Assembly (NCBI RefSeq): GCF_000797495.1
Contig: NZ_JTGN01000020.1
Location: 29,067-93,066 of the forward strand
Source: Robinsoniella peoriensis
GTDB taxonomy: Bacteria > Bacillota > Clostridia > Lachnospirales > Lachnospiraceae
Direction of reading: 5' to 3'
Length of the DNA stretch: 64,000 nt
A program made the translations under genes and the position numbers. A model generated the notes under the pieces. It saw nothing but the letters and a program-made list of their open reading frames with translations, ran no database searches and was not told the DNA's origin. How positions within the stretch are numbered: the first letter of the stretch is position 1; every line of letters begins with the position of its first letter. Positions 53,760 through 60,900 of the stretch are shown here, in pieces.

Positions 53760-53870
53760 ATCTGCATTACCTCCTTATCAGGTATAGTGTAATGCATGTT
53801 TATCAAAATTTCATCAACTATTTGATCAAAACGGTCATTTTCCAGACATGCCCAATACCTATATACCAAC

Positions 53871-53908
53871 AAAAACAGCTGGTACACAAAGTGATTCATG
53901 TACCAGCT
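53871..53908 (-). terminator. Terminator downstream of the GH31 gene
   Basis: AGCTGGTAC and GTACCAGCT form a perfect 9-bp stem (53877-53908), followed on the minus strand by GTTTTTG. It lies past the 25-base repeat array that follows the GH31 stop codon. Confidence 0.8.
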
Positions 53909-53938
53909 ATCGTTTAAATTTTATCTTAATCTTCTTTT

Positions 53939-54063
53939 TTATGTATATGCTAAGCGTATATTTTGGTTTATATGCTGAGCGTATATCTTTGTTTAAATGC
54001 TATACGTATAACTTTCTTTAAATGCTATGCGCATATCTTCTTTTATATGCTGAGCGTATATCT
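53939..54063 (-). repeat. Five 25-bp tandem repeats starting in the GH31 3' end
   Basis: On the minus strand AGATATACGCTCAGCATATA plus five variable bases recurs at 54039-54063, 54014-54038, 53989-54013, 53964-53988 and 53939-53963, without gaps. The first copy contains the last codons and stop (54043-54045) of the GH31 gene. Each copy carries a near-palindrome ATATGCTGAGCGTATA, and substitutions in copies 2 and 3 keep it palindromic (ATGCTATGCGCATA, ATGCTATACGTATA). Confidence 0.9.
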
Positions 54064-56097
54064 TCGTTCAATTATTCCCTCAGCCGTAACTGTACCATCC
54101 TGACTTACGGTAATCGTAGTGTAATGATCACTATTTTCATAATCTTTGCCATATCCATCATCATCGTAAAGCTCATAGACTGCCTTATCCTCTACATATC
54201 CAAGCAGCTCCAGACTGCCAAAATCAACTTCCGCAACGCTCTGTCCTCCTGATGACATTGGGATCACGTGGTTTGGACGGATAAAGATAACAGTCTCATC
54301 CAGATCTATGTCAACATAGTGGTGTCCCTGATCCAGATGCTCTACTGATCTCTCGGTAAGGCTCTTCATCTTCACCATTTTCATCTTCTCCGGCAGATAT
54401 ACATATCGTCCTTTTGCATTCTGTTCGTAAACCGGAGCAGTCATTAATCCGTCTCCAATTAAAAGCTGGTCTTCTACTCTAGCTGCAAAATCATCTTCCG
54501 GATAATCAAATGCCAACGGTCTGAAATACATTTCATCCTTTAACGCCGCTTTCATATACTCACTGTAAATGTATGGCAGCAGACCATAGCGGATGCCGAT
54601 AATATTCTTGAATGCATCAATATTTTCAAACCGGTATACTTCCTGGCGTCTTGTACCCATAGCAGAATGATTGCGGAACAATGGCGTAAAGATACCAAAT
54701 TCCAGCCATCTCATCATTAAATCTTCTGTTGTATCAGCTCCAAATCCTCCGATATCTGCACCGGTATAAAGTATACCAACCATATTTAGAGACGGCATCA
54801 TCCGGATATTCAATAACAGATGGGACCACCAGGAAAGGTTATCTCCAGTCCATATGCCGCCGTAGCGGTGCATTCCCACATAAGAAGATCTGGAAAACAT
54901 CAGAATTCGCTTGTCCGGCTCCATTTCCTCAAATGCTTCACCCGCTGCTCTGGTCATATTGTATCCAAACAGGTTATGCACTTTGTCATGACGGACTGTC
55001 TCTCCATGGAACTTGTGATAAAATCGTTTGTAATCATCCGGATTATTGGAAATGCCTCCTACCAGACTGTTAAATTTATAATACAGATCCAGATCTATAT
55101 TCTTCCCTTTGAAATCTTCTAGCTGCTCAAAGACTTCATCCAGATGTTTTTCCGAATAGAATATAGCCGGTTCGTTCATATCATTCCAGAAACCTTCAAT
55201 TCCCTGATCTAAGAGTACTTTGTATTTCTGTCCAAACCATTTTCTGGCATCCGGATTCAGCATATCCGGAAAATGCACTTTTCCGGGCCATACAGCAGCC
55301 ACGAAATCGGTACCGTCTTCTTCTTTACAGAAATATCCCTTTTCTACGCCTTCTTCATAGACATCATAGCCTTCTTCAATTTTCACCCCTGCATCGATAA
55401 TCGGCACAAGATGAATATTCTGCTCTTTCAGTTCTTCCACGAATTTGGGAAACTCTGGAAATGCCTTTTCATTAATTGTGAAATCCTTGTATCGTTCCAT
55501 ATAATCTATATCCATATAGACGCTGTCCAGAGGAATTCCGGCATCACGGTGCTCTTTTACAACCTCCCGGATTTCATCCTCATCCATATAACTCCACCGG
55601 CTCTGTCCATAGCCAAATGCCCATTTAGGAGCTATATAACTCCTGCCAATCATGCGGCGGAATTGTTTCACAATATCCTTGATACTTTCCCCTTCGATTA
55701 TATACAGATCCAGTCCATCTTCTGCCGGAATAATGCTCACATCATTACTGCTTGTATATCCCAGATCGAAAGTCAGCATTCCGGGATAATCAAAAAATAG
55801 TCCGAATCTCTCTTTTCCTTCTATAATGATAAAGTTATGTGCTGCGTACAGGGAATTCTTTTCTTCTCTGTGGTTTGGATCATCGCTGCAATTACTGATA
55901 TAACGCCATCCTCTTTTATTAATTCCCCTTACATTTTCACCCAGTCCATAAATTCTTGTATTATCGTCCATCTTATAGGTAAAGGCTAACTGGTCAGCGC
56001 CAACGCCCATAAAGGGTACCTCACCGGTTTCCTTTTCAATTTTATGTACTACTGCATCTGTCTCCATCGGATTTCCGAAGGTGTATTTACGAATCAT
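54043..56097 (-). CDS. GH31 alpha-glucosidase
   Basis: 684 residues. After an N-terminal beta-sandwich (IYGLGENVRGINKRG near residue 50) the GH31 barrel has YMDIDYMERYKDFT and the nucleophile Asp in GFWNDMNEPAIF (near 310); RSSYVGMHRYGGIWTGDN and GADIGGFG are also family hallmarks. It releases alpha-linked sugars such as glucose from non-reducing ends, in the cytoplasm since no signal peptide is present. A divergent AraC-type regulator gene lies 171 bases away and probably controls it. The 3' end is part of a 25-base tandem array. Confidence 0.93.
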   Translation of the reverse strand: MIRKYTFGNPMETDAVVHKIEKETGEVPFMGVGADQLAFTYKMDDNTRIYGLGENVRGINKRGWRYISNCSDDPNHREEKNSLYAAHNFIIIEGKERFGLFFDYPGMLTFDLGYTSSNDVSIIPAEDGLDLYIIEGESIKDIVKQFRRMIGRSYIAPKWAFGYGQSRWSYMDEDEIREVVKEHRDAGIPLDSVYMDIDYMERYKDFTINEKAFPEFPKFVEELKEQNIHLVPIIDAGVKIEEGYDVYEEGVEKGYFCKEEDGTDFVAAVWPGKVHFPDMLNPDARKWFGQKYKVLLDQGIEGFWNDMNEPAIFYSEKHLDEVFEQLEDFKGKNIDLDLYYKFNSLVGGISNNPDDYKRFYHKFHGETVRHDKVHNLFGYNMTRAAGEAFEEMEPDKRILMFSRSSYVGMHRYGGIWTGDNLSWWSHLLLNIRMMPSLNMVGILYTGADIGGFGADTTEDLMMRWLEFGIFTPLFRNHSAMGTRRQEVYRFENIDAFKNIIGIRYGLLPYIYSEYMKAALKDEMYFRPLAFDYPEDDFAARVEDQLLIGDGLMTAPVYEQNAKGRYVYLPEKMKMVKMKSLTERSVEHLDQGHHYVDIDLDETVIFIRPNHVIPMSSGGQSVAEVDFGSLELLGYVEDKAVYELYDDDGYGKDYENSDHYTTITVSQDGTVTAEGIIERRYTLSI

Positions 56098-56171
56098 ATG
56101 CTTCTCCTTTCAAACTTTCCTGCCCTATACATGCATTATTTATTTACTTTCATGCTGAAATCTTTTATGTT

Positions 56172-56200
56172 ATTATAGTATGGAGGCTATATTAAAACAA
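56172..56200 (-). promoter_or_regulatory. Promoter of the GH31 gene
   Basis: On the minus strand TTGTTT (56195-56200), 17 bases, TATAAT (56172-56177), about 75 bases before the GH31 start. The weak -35 box fits activation by the divergently encoded AraC-type protein. Confidence 0.5.
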
Positions 56201-56268
56201 ACATAATACCACCATCTTCTAACACAATCCTGCTAAATTAAGAATATTTAAATAGGAACGGAGTTTAT

Positions 56269-57150
56269 ATGGACAATTACTTATATCTTCATGAATGCAC
56301 CCGCCATGGAACCTATTTTATGCCCTTTGCCTTCTACCGATGCAGCATACCGGACACTTTCACCGTATTGGCAACCCACTGGCATGAAGAAATGGAAATC
56401 GCAATGATCCGGGAAGGCACATGCTTCTATAATATTGATTTAAATACCTATGAAGTACATAAAGGCGACCTGATTCTGATACCACCACAGGTTCTACACG
56501 GTGTGTCACAGACAGAACGCGCGGATTCTATGGTTTCTGACAGCATCGTATTCAGTTTTTATATGCTGGGATGTCAGTATCCTGATTTTTGCACCACAAA
56601 ATATCTGCAGCCCCTTGCCGGCCAGAAATGGACCCACCCCTTAATTATAAGCCCCCGGGACAGTAATTACCGGGAGTTGGCTGAATCCTTTTGGAAAATA
56701 CAAAACTGCTATTTACAAAAAGAGCAGGCTTACGAACTGAATCTTAAGTCCCTGCTGTTTCACTTTTTTTATCTCCTCTTCCAGGATTCCGCCGTATCCT
56801 GCGATTTTACACCGGATAATACCGAAATTACTGAGAAAATAAAAATAGTACTCCTATATATGCAGGAGCACTATCAAAATCATATCTCGGTATCTGAGCT
56901 AGCTGGTTTATGCCATTTCAGTGATTACCATTTTATGCGTTTTTTTAAAAAGCACGTAAATATGACCTGTGTGGAATATTTAAATTATTATCGGCTTACC
57001 AGAACCCTGGGGCAGTTGGCTGGTTCAGAAATGCCGGTCACAGACATTGCTTTCGGAAATGGATTTAATAATATTTCTTATTTTAACCGGCAGTTTCGAA
57101 AGTATTTTGGAATGACTCCCAAAGAATACCGGGCTTTGCAAAAAAAATAG
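56269..57150 (+). CDS. AraC-family transcriptional regulator with cupin sensor domain
   Basis: 293 residues. The N-terminal half is a cupin-like sugar-sensing domain (THWHEEMEIAMI, then KGDLILIPPQVLHGV), and the C-terminal 100 residues form the double helix-turn-helix (SVSELAGLCHFSDYHFMRFF and VTDIAFGNGFNNISYFNRQF) ending FGMTPKEYRALQ. It is divergent from the GH31 gene and probably activates it when an alpha-glucoside is bound. ATTTAAATAGGAACGGAG precedes ATG. Confidence 0.92.
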   Translation: MDNYLYLHECTRHGTYFMPFAFYRCSIPDTFTVLATHWHEEMEIAMIREGTCFYNIDLNTYEVHKGDLILIPPQVLHGVSQTERADSMVSDSIVFSFYMLGCQYPDFCTTKYLQPLAGQKWTHPLIISPRDSNYRELAESFWKIQNCYLQKEQAYELNLKSLLFHFFYLLFQDSAVSCDFTPDNTEITEKIKIVLLYMQEHYQNHISVSELAGLCHFSDYHFMRFFKKHVNMTCVEYLNYYRLTRTLGQLAGSEMPVTDIAFGNGFNNISYFNRQFRKYFGMTPKEYRALQKK

Positions 57151-57190
57151 TGCAAGTATTCTTTGATTTCTCAAAAGAATTGCTTACACT
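57139..57190 (-). terminator. Terminator of the SRP RNA, shared with the AraC gene
   Basis: AGTGCAAGTATTCTTTGA pairs with TCAAAAGAATTGCTTACACT (57149-57190, few mismatches), followed on the minus strand by A then eight Ts at 57139-57147. It lies about 40 bases past the mature 3' end of the SRP RNA and directly past the AraC stop codon on the other strand. Confidence 0.82.
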
Positions 57191-57228
57191 TCCTCTCCTT
57201 TGCAGGAGTATCTATCTTTTATTTCAAT

Positions 57229-57490
57229 CCGTGCACCGCACTTTGAATTCCTACCACGAACGTTACCTCTACAGTTAACTCAATTCAGGCTGCCTCACGG
57301 CACACAGAAGGTTCTACTTAGTGCTGCTCCATTCCTGACCTGACACGATTCATAGATTCCTGTTGCGCGAGACCCAAACGTCAACGCCACTTATAGAGGG
57401 CAGCTTCGCAATAAAAAACCCTCGGATTGGTATCACCCCTACTGTAGCGGATTGTAGGTACAGGGCACCGCTAACTCCCCGGCTGCACGG
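57229..57490 (-). ncRNA. ffs: Signal recognition particle RNA, large Firmicutes type
   Basis: The conserved domain IV loop reads GTGTCAGGTCAGGAATGGAGCAGCACTAAG in two parts on the minus strand (about 57320-57349; the usual GGTCCGGAAGGAAGCAGC appears here as GGTCAGGAATGGAGCAGC). The 5' end CCGTGCA (57484-57490) pairs with the 3' end TGCACGG (57229-57235), closing a molecule of about 262 nt, as in the scRNA of Bacillus and Clostridia with its Alu domain. It binds Ffh and guides membrane proteins to the translocon. A consensus promoter starts about 37 bases upstream of the mature end, implying 5' processing. The motif strings given here are each read from the sequence; ends are inferred. Confidence 0.9.
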
Positions 57491-57533
57491 AAATTTTATG
57501 ACAATTTAAATGCGTGTTACATACGCAGTATTT

Positions 57534-57562
57534 ACTATAACTTGTTTTTGCCAATTTGTCAA
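57534..57562 (-). promoter_or_regulatory. Promoter of the SRP RNA
   Basis: On the minus strand TTGACA (57557-57562), 17 bases, TATAGT (57534-57539), placed between the tadA stop and the RNA. Confidence 0.82.
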
Positions 57563-57607
57563 TTAGAACCGCACGCTTTATTGCGATATTTTTCAATTTA
57601 ATTTTCT

Positions 57608-58117
57608 TTATTTTTCTTTTTCATTATTGCTTTTTTGTTTTTCAAGCTTTTTCTTTTCCCTTAATTCACGGAAAAAGGTGCTTAGCATCAGGCTGCACTC
57701 CTCATCCAGGATTCCCCTGGTAACTGCTGCCTGGTGATTAAATTCTTCCATTTCCAGCAGGTTTAATACAGAACCGGCACACCCTGCTTTTCCATTCATG
57801 CTTCCAATCACAACTTCGGATACTCTTGCCTGGATAATCGCCCCGGAACACATCTGACAGGGTTCCAGGGTAATATACATCGTACATCCTTCCAGCCTCC
57901 AGTCCCCCAGTTTTTTACTTGCTTTCCTGATCGCAATCAATTCTGCATGGGAAAGGGTATTCTTATCCGTATTTCTCCGGTTATAACCCCTTGCAATGAT
58001 TCTGCCTTCATATACGATCACACATCCGATCGGCACCTCATCGATAGCATACGCCTTTTTCGCCTGACGGATAGCTTCCCGCATATACTTCTCATGTATC
58101 TTTGTATTTTCTTCCAT
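57608..58117 (-). CDS. tadA: tRNA-specific adenosine deaminase
   Basis: About 169 residues. The zinc site is HAELIAIRKAS with the catalytic Glu and PCQMCSGAI with the two cysteines; NRRNTDKNTLSHAE and VIGSMNGKAGCAGS are typical of TadA. It converts the wobble adenosine of tRNA-Arg(ACG) to inosine. ATG at 58117 has GAGAG upstream; the frame's first ATG twelve codons earlier has none. The Lys/Glu-rich C-terminus (about 20 residues) is a usual variable tail. It lies next to the SRP RNA, as often in Firmicutes. The 58118-58412 gap holds no gene that I can see. Confidence 0.95.
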   Translation of the reverse strand: MEENTKIHEKYMREAIRQAKKAYAIDEVPIGCVIVYEGRIIARGYNRRNTDKNTLSHAELIAIRKASKKLGDWRLEGCTMYITLEPCQMCSGAIIQARVSEVVIGSMNGKAGCAGSVLNLLEMEEFNHQAAVTRGILDEECSLMLSTFFRELREKKKLEKQKSNNEKEK

Positions 58118-58412
58118 TATCTTACTCTCTTCTTTATTATAATAATAATGCACACTTCATGTAGTGGTATTTCCTGGGTTTATTATAGCCTTTTAAGGAT
58201 TAGAACGCAAGTAGCAGGTATTTCTAAATACCATTAGGTTGAACTTCCACCCCCTTCTCTTTCCGCGCACTACGTCTATCTACAAAGCGTCCCTTTCTGA
58301 ACAAAACCCAAATTTATATGCATTTTATATGGAATCTGCTATAATAATACCAGTACAAATAACCTTAAAGCACACCAAACGATTACGATAACACAAAAAT
58401 AGGAGGCTCTAC

Positions 58413-59111
58413 ATGAAAATACATGGCTTTAACAAATTAACTCTTTTAGACTATCCCGGACATCTGGGCGCTACACTTTTTCTTGGTGGCTGTAATTTCC
58501 GCTGCCCTTTCTGCCAAAATGCAGGCCTCGTTCTTAATCCGGAGGCGGAGCCTTTTATCGAGGATACGGAAGTACTCGCCTACCTGAAGAAACGCCAGGG
58601 AATTCTGGAGGGCGTCTGCGTAACCGGCGGAGAACCTACACTTTTTAAAGATCTCCCCCTGTTCATAGAAAATTTAAAAGCACTGGGATATCTCGTGAAA
58701 TTAGATACCAACGGCAGCCATCCGGAGATGATACGCAGCCTGTTTGAATCCGGATTGATTGATTACGTGGCTATGGATATCAAATCTTCCCCTGAAAATT
58801 ACGATAAGGTGATTGGATGCCGCAATTTCTCCATGGATGCGATTATGGAATCTGCAACTTATTTAATGAACTGCGGCGTGGATTATGAATTTCGCACCAC
58901 GGTAGTTAAGGAACTGCATTCAGAAAGTGATTTCTACCGGATTGGGGAATGGCTTCACGGATGCCGACAATATTTTTTACAAGCCTACAAAGATTCTGAA
59001 AACGTAATACAGGCAGGATTTCACAGTTATAGCCGTGAGGAGCTGGAAGTGTTTGTTCAGATTTTAAAAGAACAGGGCATTGATGCAGGTATCCGTGGCA
59101 TTGATGTCTGA
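58413..59111 (+). CDS. Radical SAM activating protein, anaerobic ribonucleotide reductase type (NrdG-like)
   Basis: 232 residues. The iron-sulfur motif CNFRCPFC lies at 27-34 after FNKLTLLDYPGHLGATLFLGG, the opening typical of this NrdG/PflA-related group; VCVTGGEPT (near 70) binds S-adenosylmethionine and LDTNGSHPEM follows. Proteins of this kind generate a glycyl radical on a partner enzyme. No ribonucleotide reductase gene is adjacent, so the partner is encoded elsewhere. AGGAGG precedes ATG, and a TATAAT box is present near 58340. Confidence 0.87.
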   Translation: MKIHGFNKLTLLDYPGHLGATLFLGGCNFRCPFCQNAGLVLNPEAEPFIEDTEVLAYLKKRQGILEGVCVTGGEPTLFKDLPLFIENLKALGYLVKLDTNGSHPEMIRSLFESGLIDYVAMDIKSSPENYDKVIGCRNFSMDAIMESATYLMNCGVDYEFRTTVVKELHSESDFYRIGEWLHGCRQYFLQAYKDSENVIQAGFHSYSREELEVFVQILKEQGIDAGIRGIDV

Positions 59112-59164
59112 CACCTTTTTATATGGGGCTCTCGACAGTTAAAATAAAGACATATCCTTGCCCA

Positions 59165-59201
59165 CAAAAAAGAGGAAGTGCTTCTAAAAAAGCACCTCCT
59201 C
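59165..59201 (-). terminator. Terminator of the 59214-60812 gene
   Basis: GAGGAAGTGCTT pairs with AAGCACCTCCTC (59172-59201, one mismatch), followed on the minus strand by six Ts. It lies 13 bases past the stop codon and can also end the convergent activase transcript. Confidence 0.85.
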
Positions 59202-59213
59202 ATAAATACACCT

Positions 59214-60812
59214 TTATCGCACAGGTCTCAGCCAATATCCAAAGTTTTCCTGCTTGCCTGGCCTTGCTTCTTTAAAATTCATGAAGCCGAACATATTCGC
59301 CATAAACCGTTCCTGATTTTCATAAAGCCCCGGAACCCCCAGGACATATCCGCCTTCCCGAAGCCTTCCCAGCAGCAGATGCTGATAATTGTAATAGCTC
59401 TGCAAGAGGAAATTATTGCGGGCAAATCTCTGGTCATCCCTTCTAAGGAACATGATATCCTTTGGTGCAATCTGTATACATTCCACAATTTCATCATCGG
59501 TAAATGGTTCCATAGCAGGGTAATGACACTGGAAATGCTCCCATTTCCGATCCAGACCGCTGTTGCCACAATTCATATTACATCTTCCATTCGCCGGCTG
59601 ACGCCCGCGTGTCTGTGTCATATGTACCTGGCTACCGGTATTTGGCTGTCCATTATTTCTGACATTGTTTCTGGCATAGGCTGTAGAATTATTCCGGGAA
59701 CCTGCACCGGTTACGGCTCCGCCTGTATGAGGGCTGCTATTGTTTTGACCATAATTGTCTTCTGTATCAACTGCTTTGAGTTCACTCACATTTTTTACCG
59801 AATCATCTGGCCCAACTGCTTCAACGGATTCACTAAAGACTTCCTCCGATGCAGACTGCAATGACTCACCATCCAAATCTCCGCCGCTTAATTTATCTTT
59901 CCCTGCATCTATGGATGCTTCATGAACTTCCTGTGCCTGTGCCGCTTCTATGGATGCTTCATGAACTTCCTGCGCAGCTCCTATGGATGCTTCACGAACT
60001 TCTGACTCCGCTCCTATCGATGCTTCACGAACTTCTCCCTCCGCTGCTATCGATGCTTCACGAACTACTGCCCCTGCTGCTATCGATGCTTCACGAACTT
60101 CTGCTCCTGCTGCTATCGATGCTTCAGCCTGACGAGAATCTTCCGCTTCTTTTACTTCCCTGGCATCGGCAGTTTCCTGCAGCTGTTCCTGCACCGGCTC
60201 CACTGCAGCGGGGACGGCCGCCTCAGAATTCTCTTCCATTTGAAAGCCTGCATCAGCACTTACTTCCTCATTTTCTTCCAAAACAGCACTATTTTCAGCC
60301 TTACCAGCCTGCTTTTCCATGCTGTCCTTAAACTCCAGAACCTTCTCGCCCCTGGCAGCTTTTCCCGCCTCCGGTGTTTGTTTATTTCCCTCTGATGCCT
60401 TTTGCTTCATATGAACATTTTTGGCAAATCTCTTTAATTCATCTACATCTACGGGCTCATTATCCCATGCCGTTGCAAAAACACTGCCATTTTCCCCTTC
60501 CAGAAACATACCTGCGATCTGGTCCAGGGTATAATCTGAATTTCCAAAATTACGATGGGGGGTATTTCCTTTGAATTCTGCTATATTTCCGTTCACCCTG
60601 CATATGCCCAGGGGGATTACCCCCACATGGTTCTGGGTTCTTACAAAACCATCCACCTGAAGACTCGTCTCTTCTTTTGGTACTGACTGCAAATGCAATT
60701 GTATACGACAGATACCGTTTCTGGACTCTACCTTCACAAATCCCGCATTTTCTCCTTTTATACCATTGACATACTCATATATATAAGCTACAAAACGTCG
60801 ATACTCAGCCAA
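59214..60812 (-). CDS. Lachnospiraceae-type protein (probably DUF6128) with 11-residue repeats
   Basis: 532 residues with no known function. The N-terminus (MAEYRRFVAYIYEYVNGIKG) and the C-terminus (GVPGLYENQERFMANMFGF, GYWLRPVR) are well-formed domains that I associate, not with certainty, with DUF6128 proteins of Lachnospiraceae. Between them lies a long acidic, Ala/Glu-rich region with six to seven copies of an 11-residue unit (REASIAAGAEV-like, about residues 225-310) and then a Gly/Asn/Ser-rich stretch with CNMNCGNSG. The start is TTG at 60812, with GGGGAG six bases upstream. It has its own terminator. A surface or coat role is conceivable but unsupported; no signal peptide is seen. Confidence 0.75.
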   Translation of the reverse strand: MAEYRRFVAYIYEYVNGIKGENAGFVKVESRNGICRIQLHLQSVPKEETSLQVDGFVRTQNHVGVIPLGICRVNGNIAEFKGNTPHRNFGNSDYTLDQIAGMFLEGENGSVFATAWDNEPVDVDELKRFAKNVHMKQKASEGNKQTPEAGKAARGEKVLEFKDSMEKQAGKAENSAVLEENEEVSADAGFQMEENSEAAVPAAVEPVQEQLQETADAREVKEAEDSRQAEASIAAGAEVREASIAAGAVVREASIAAEGEVREASIGAESEVREASIGAAQEVHEASIEAAQAQEVHEASIDAGKDKLSGGDLDGESLQSASEEVFSESVEAVGPDDSVKNVSELKAVDTEDNYGQNNSSPHTGGAVTGAGSRNNSTAYARNNVRNNGQPNTGSQVHMTQTRGRQPANGRCNMNCGNSGLDRKWEHFQCHYPAMEPFTDDEIVECIQIAPKDIMFLRRDDQRFARNNFLLQSYYNYQHLLLGRLREGGYVLGVPGLYENQERFMANMFGFMNFKEARPGKQENFGYWLRPVR

Positions 60813-60900
60813 TTACTTCTCCCCTAAAATTTTCTTTAGAGTAATATATGCCTGACTGTCATTTTTCATGCCACAGGAAATGCAAAAAATGGAGAATCTG

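Noticed and set aside
53939..54063. The 25-base array as a possible CRISPR
   Set aside because: Units are contiguous with no spacers and no cas genes are present; the array starts inside a coding end.
59849..60331. A 160-codon plus-strand frame with repeated LLWMLHEL-type units
   Set aside because: It is the opposite strand of the repeat region of the 59214-60812 gene, with no ribosome-binding site and an implausible composition.
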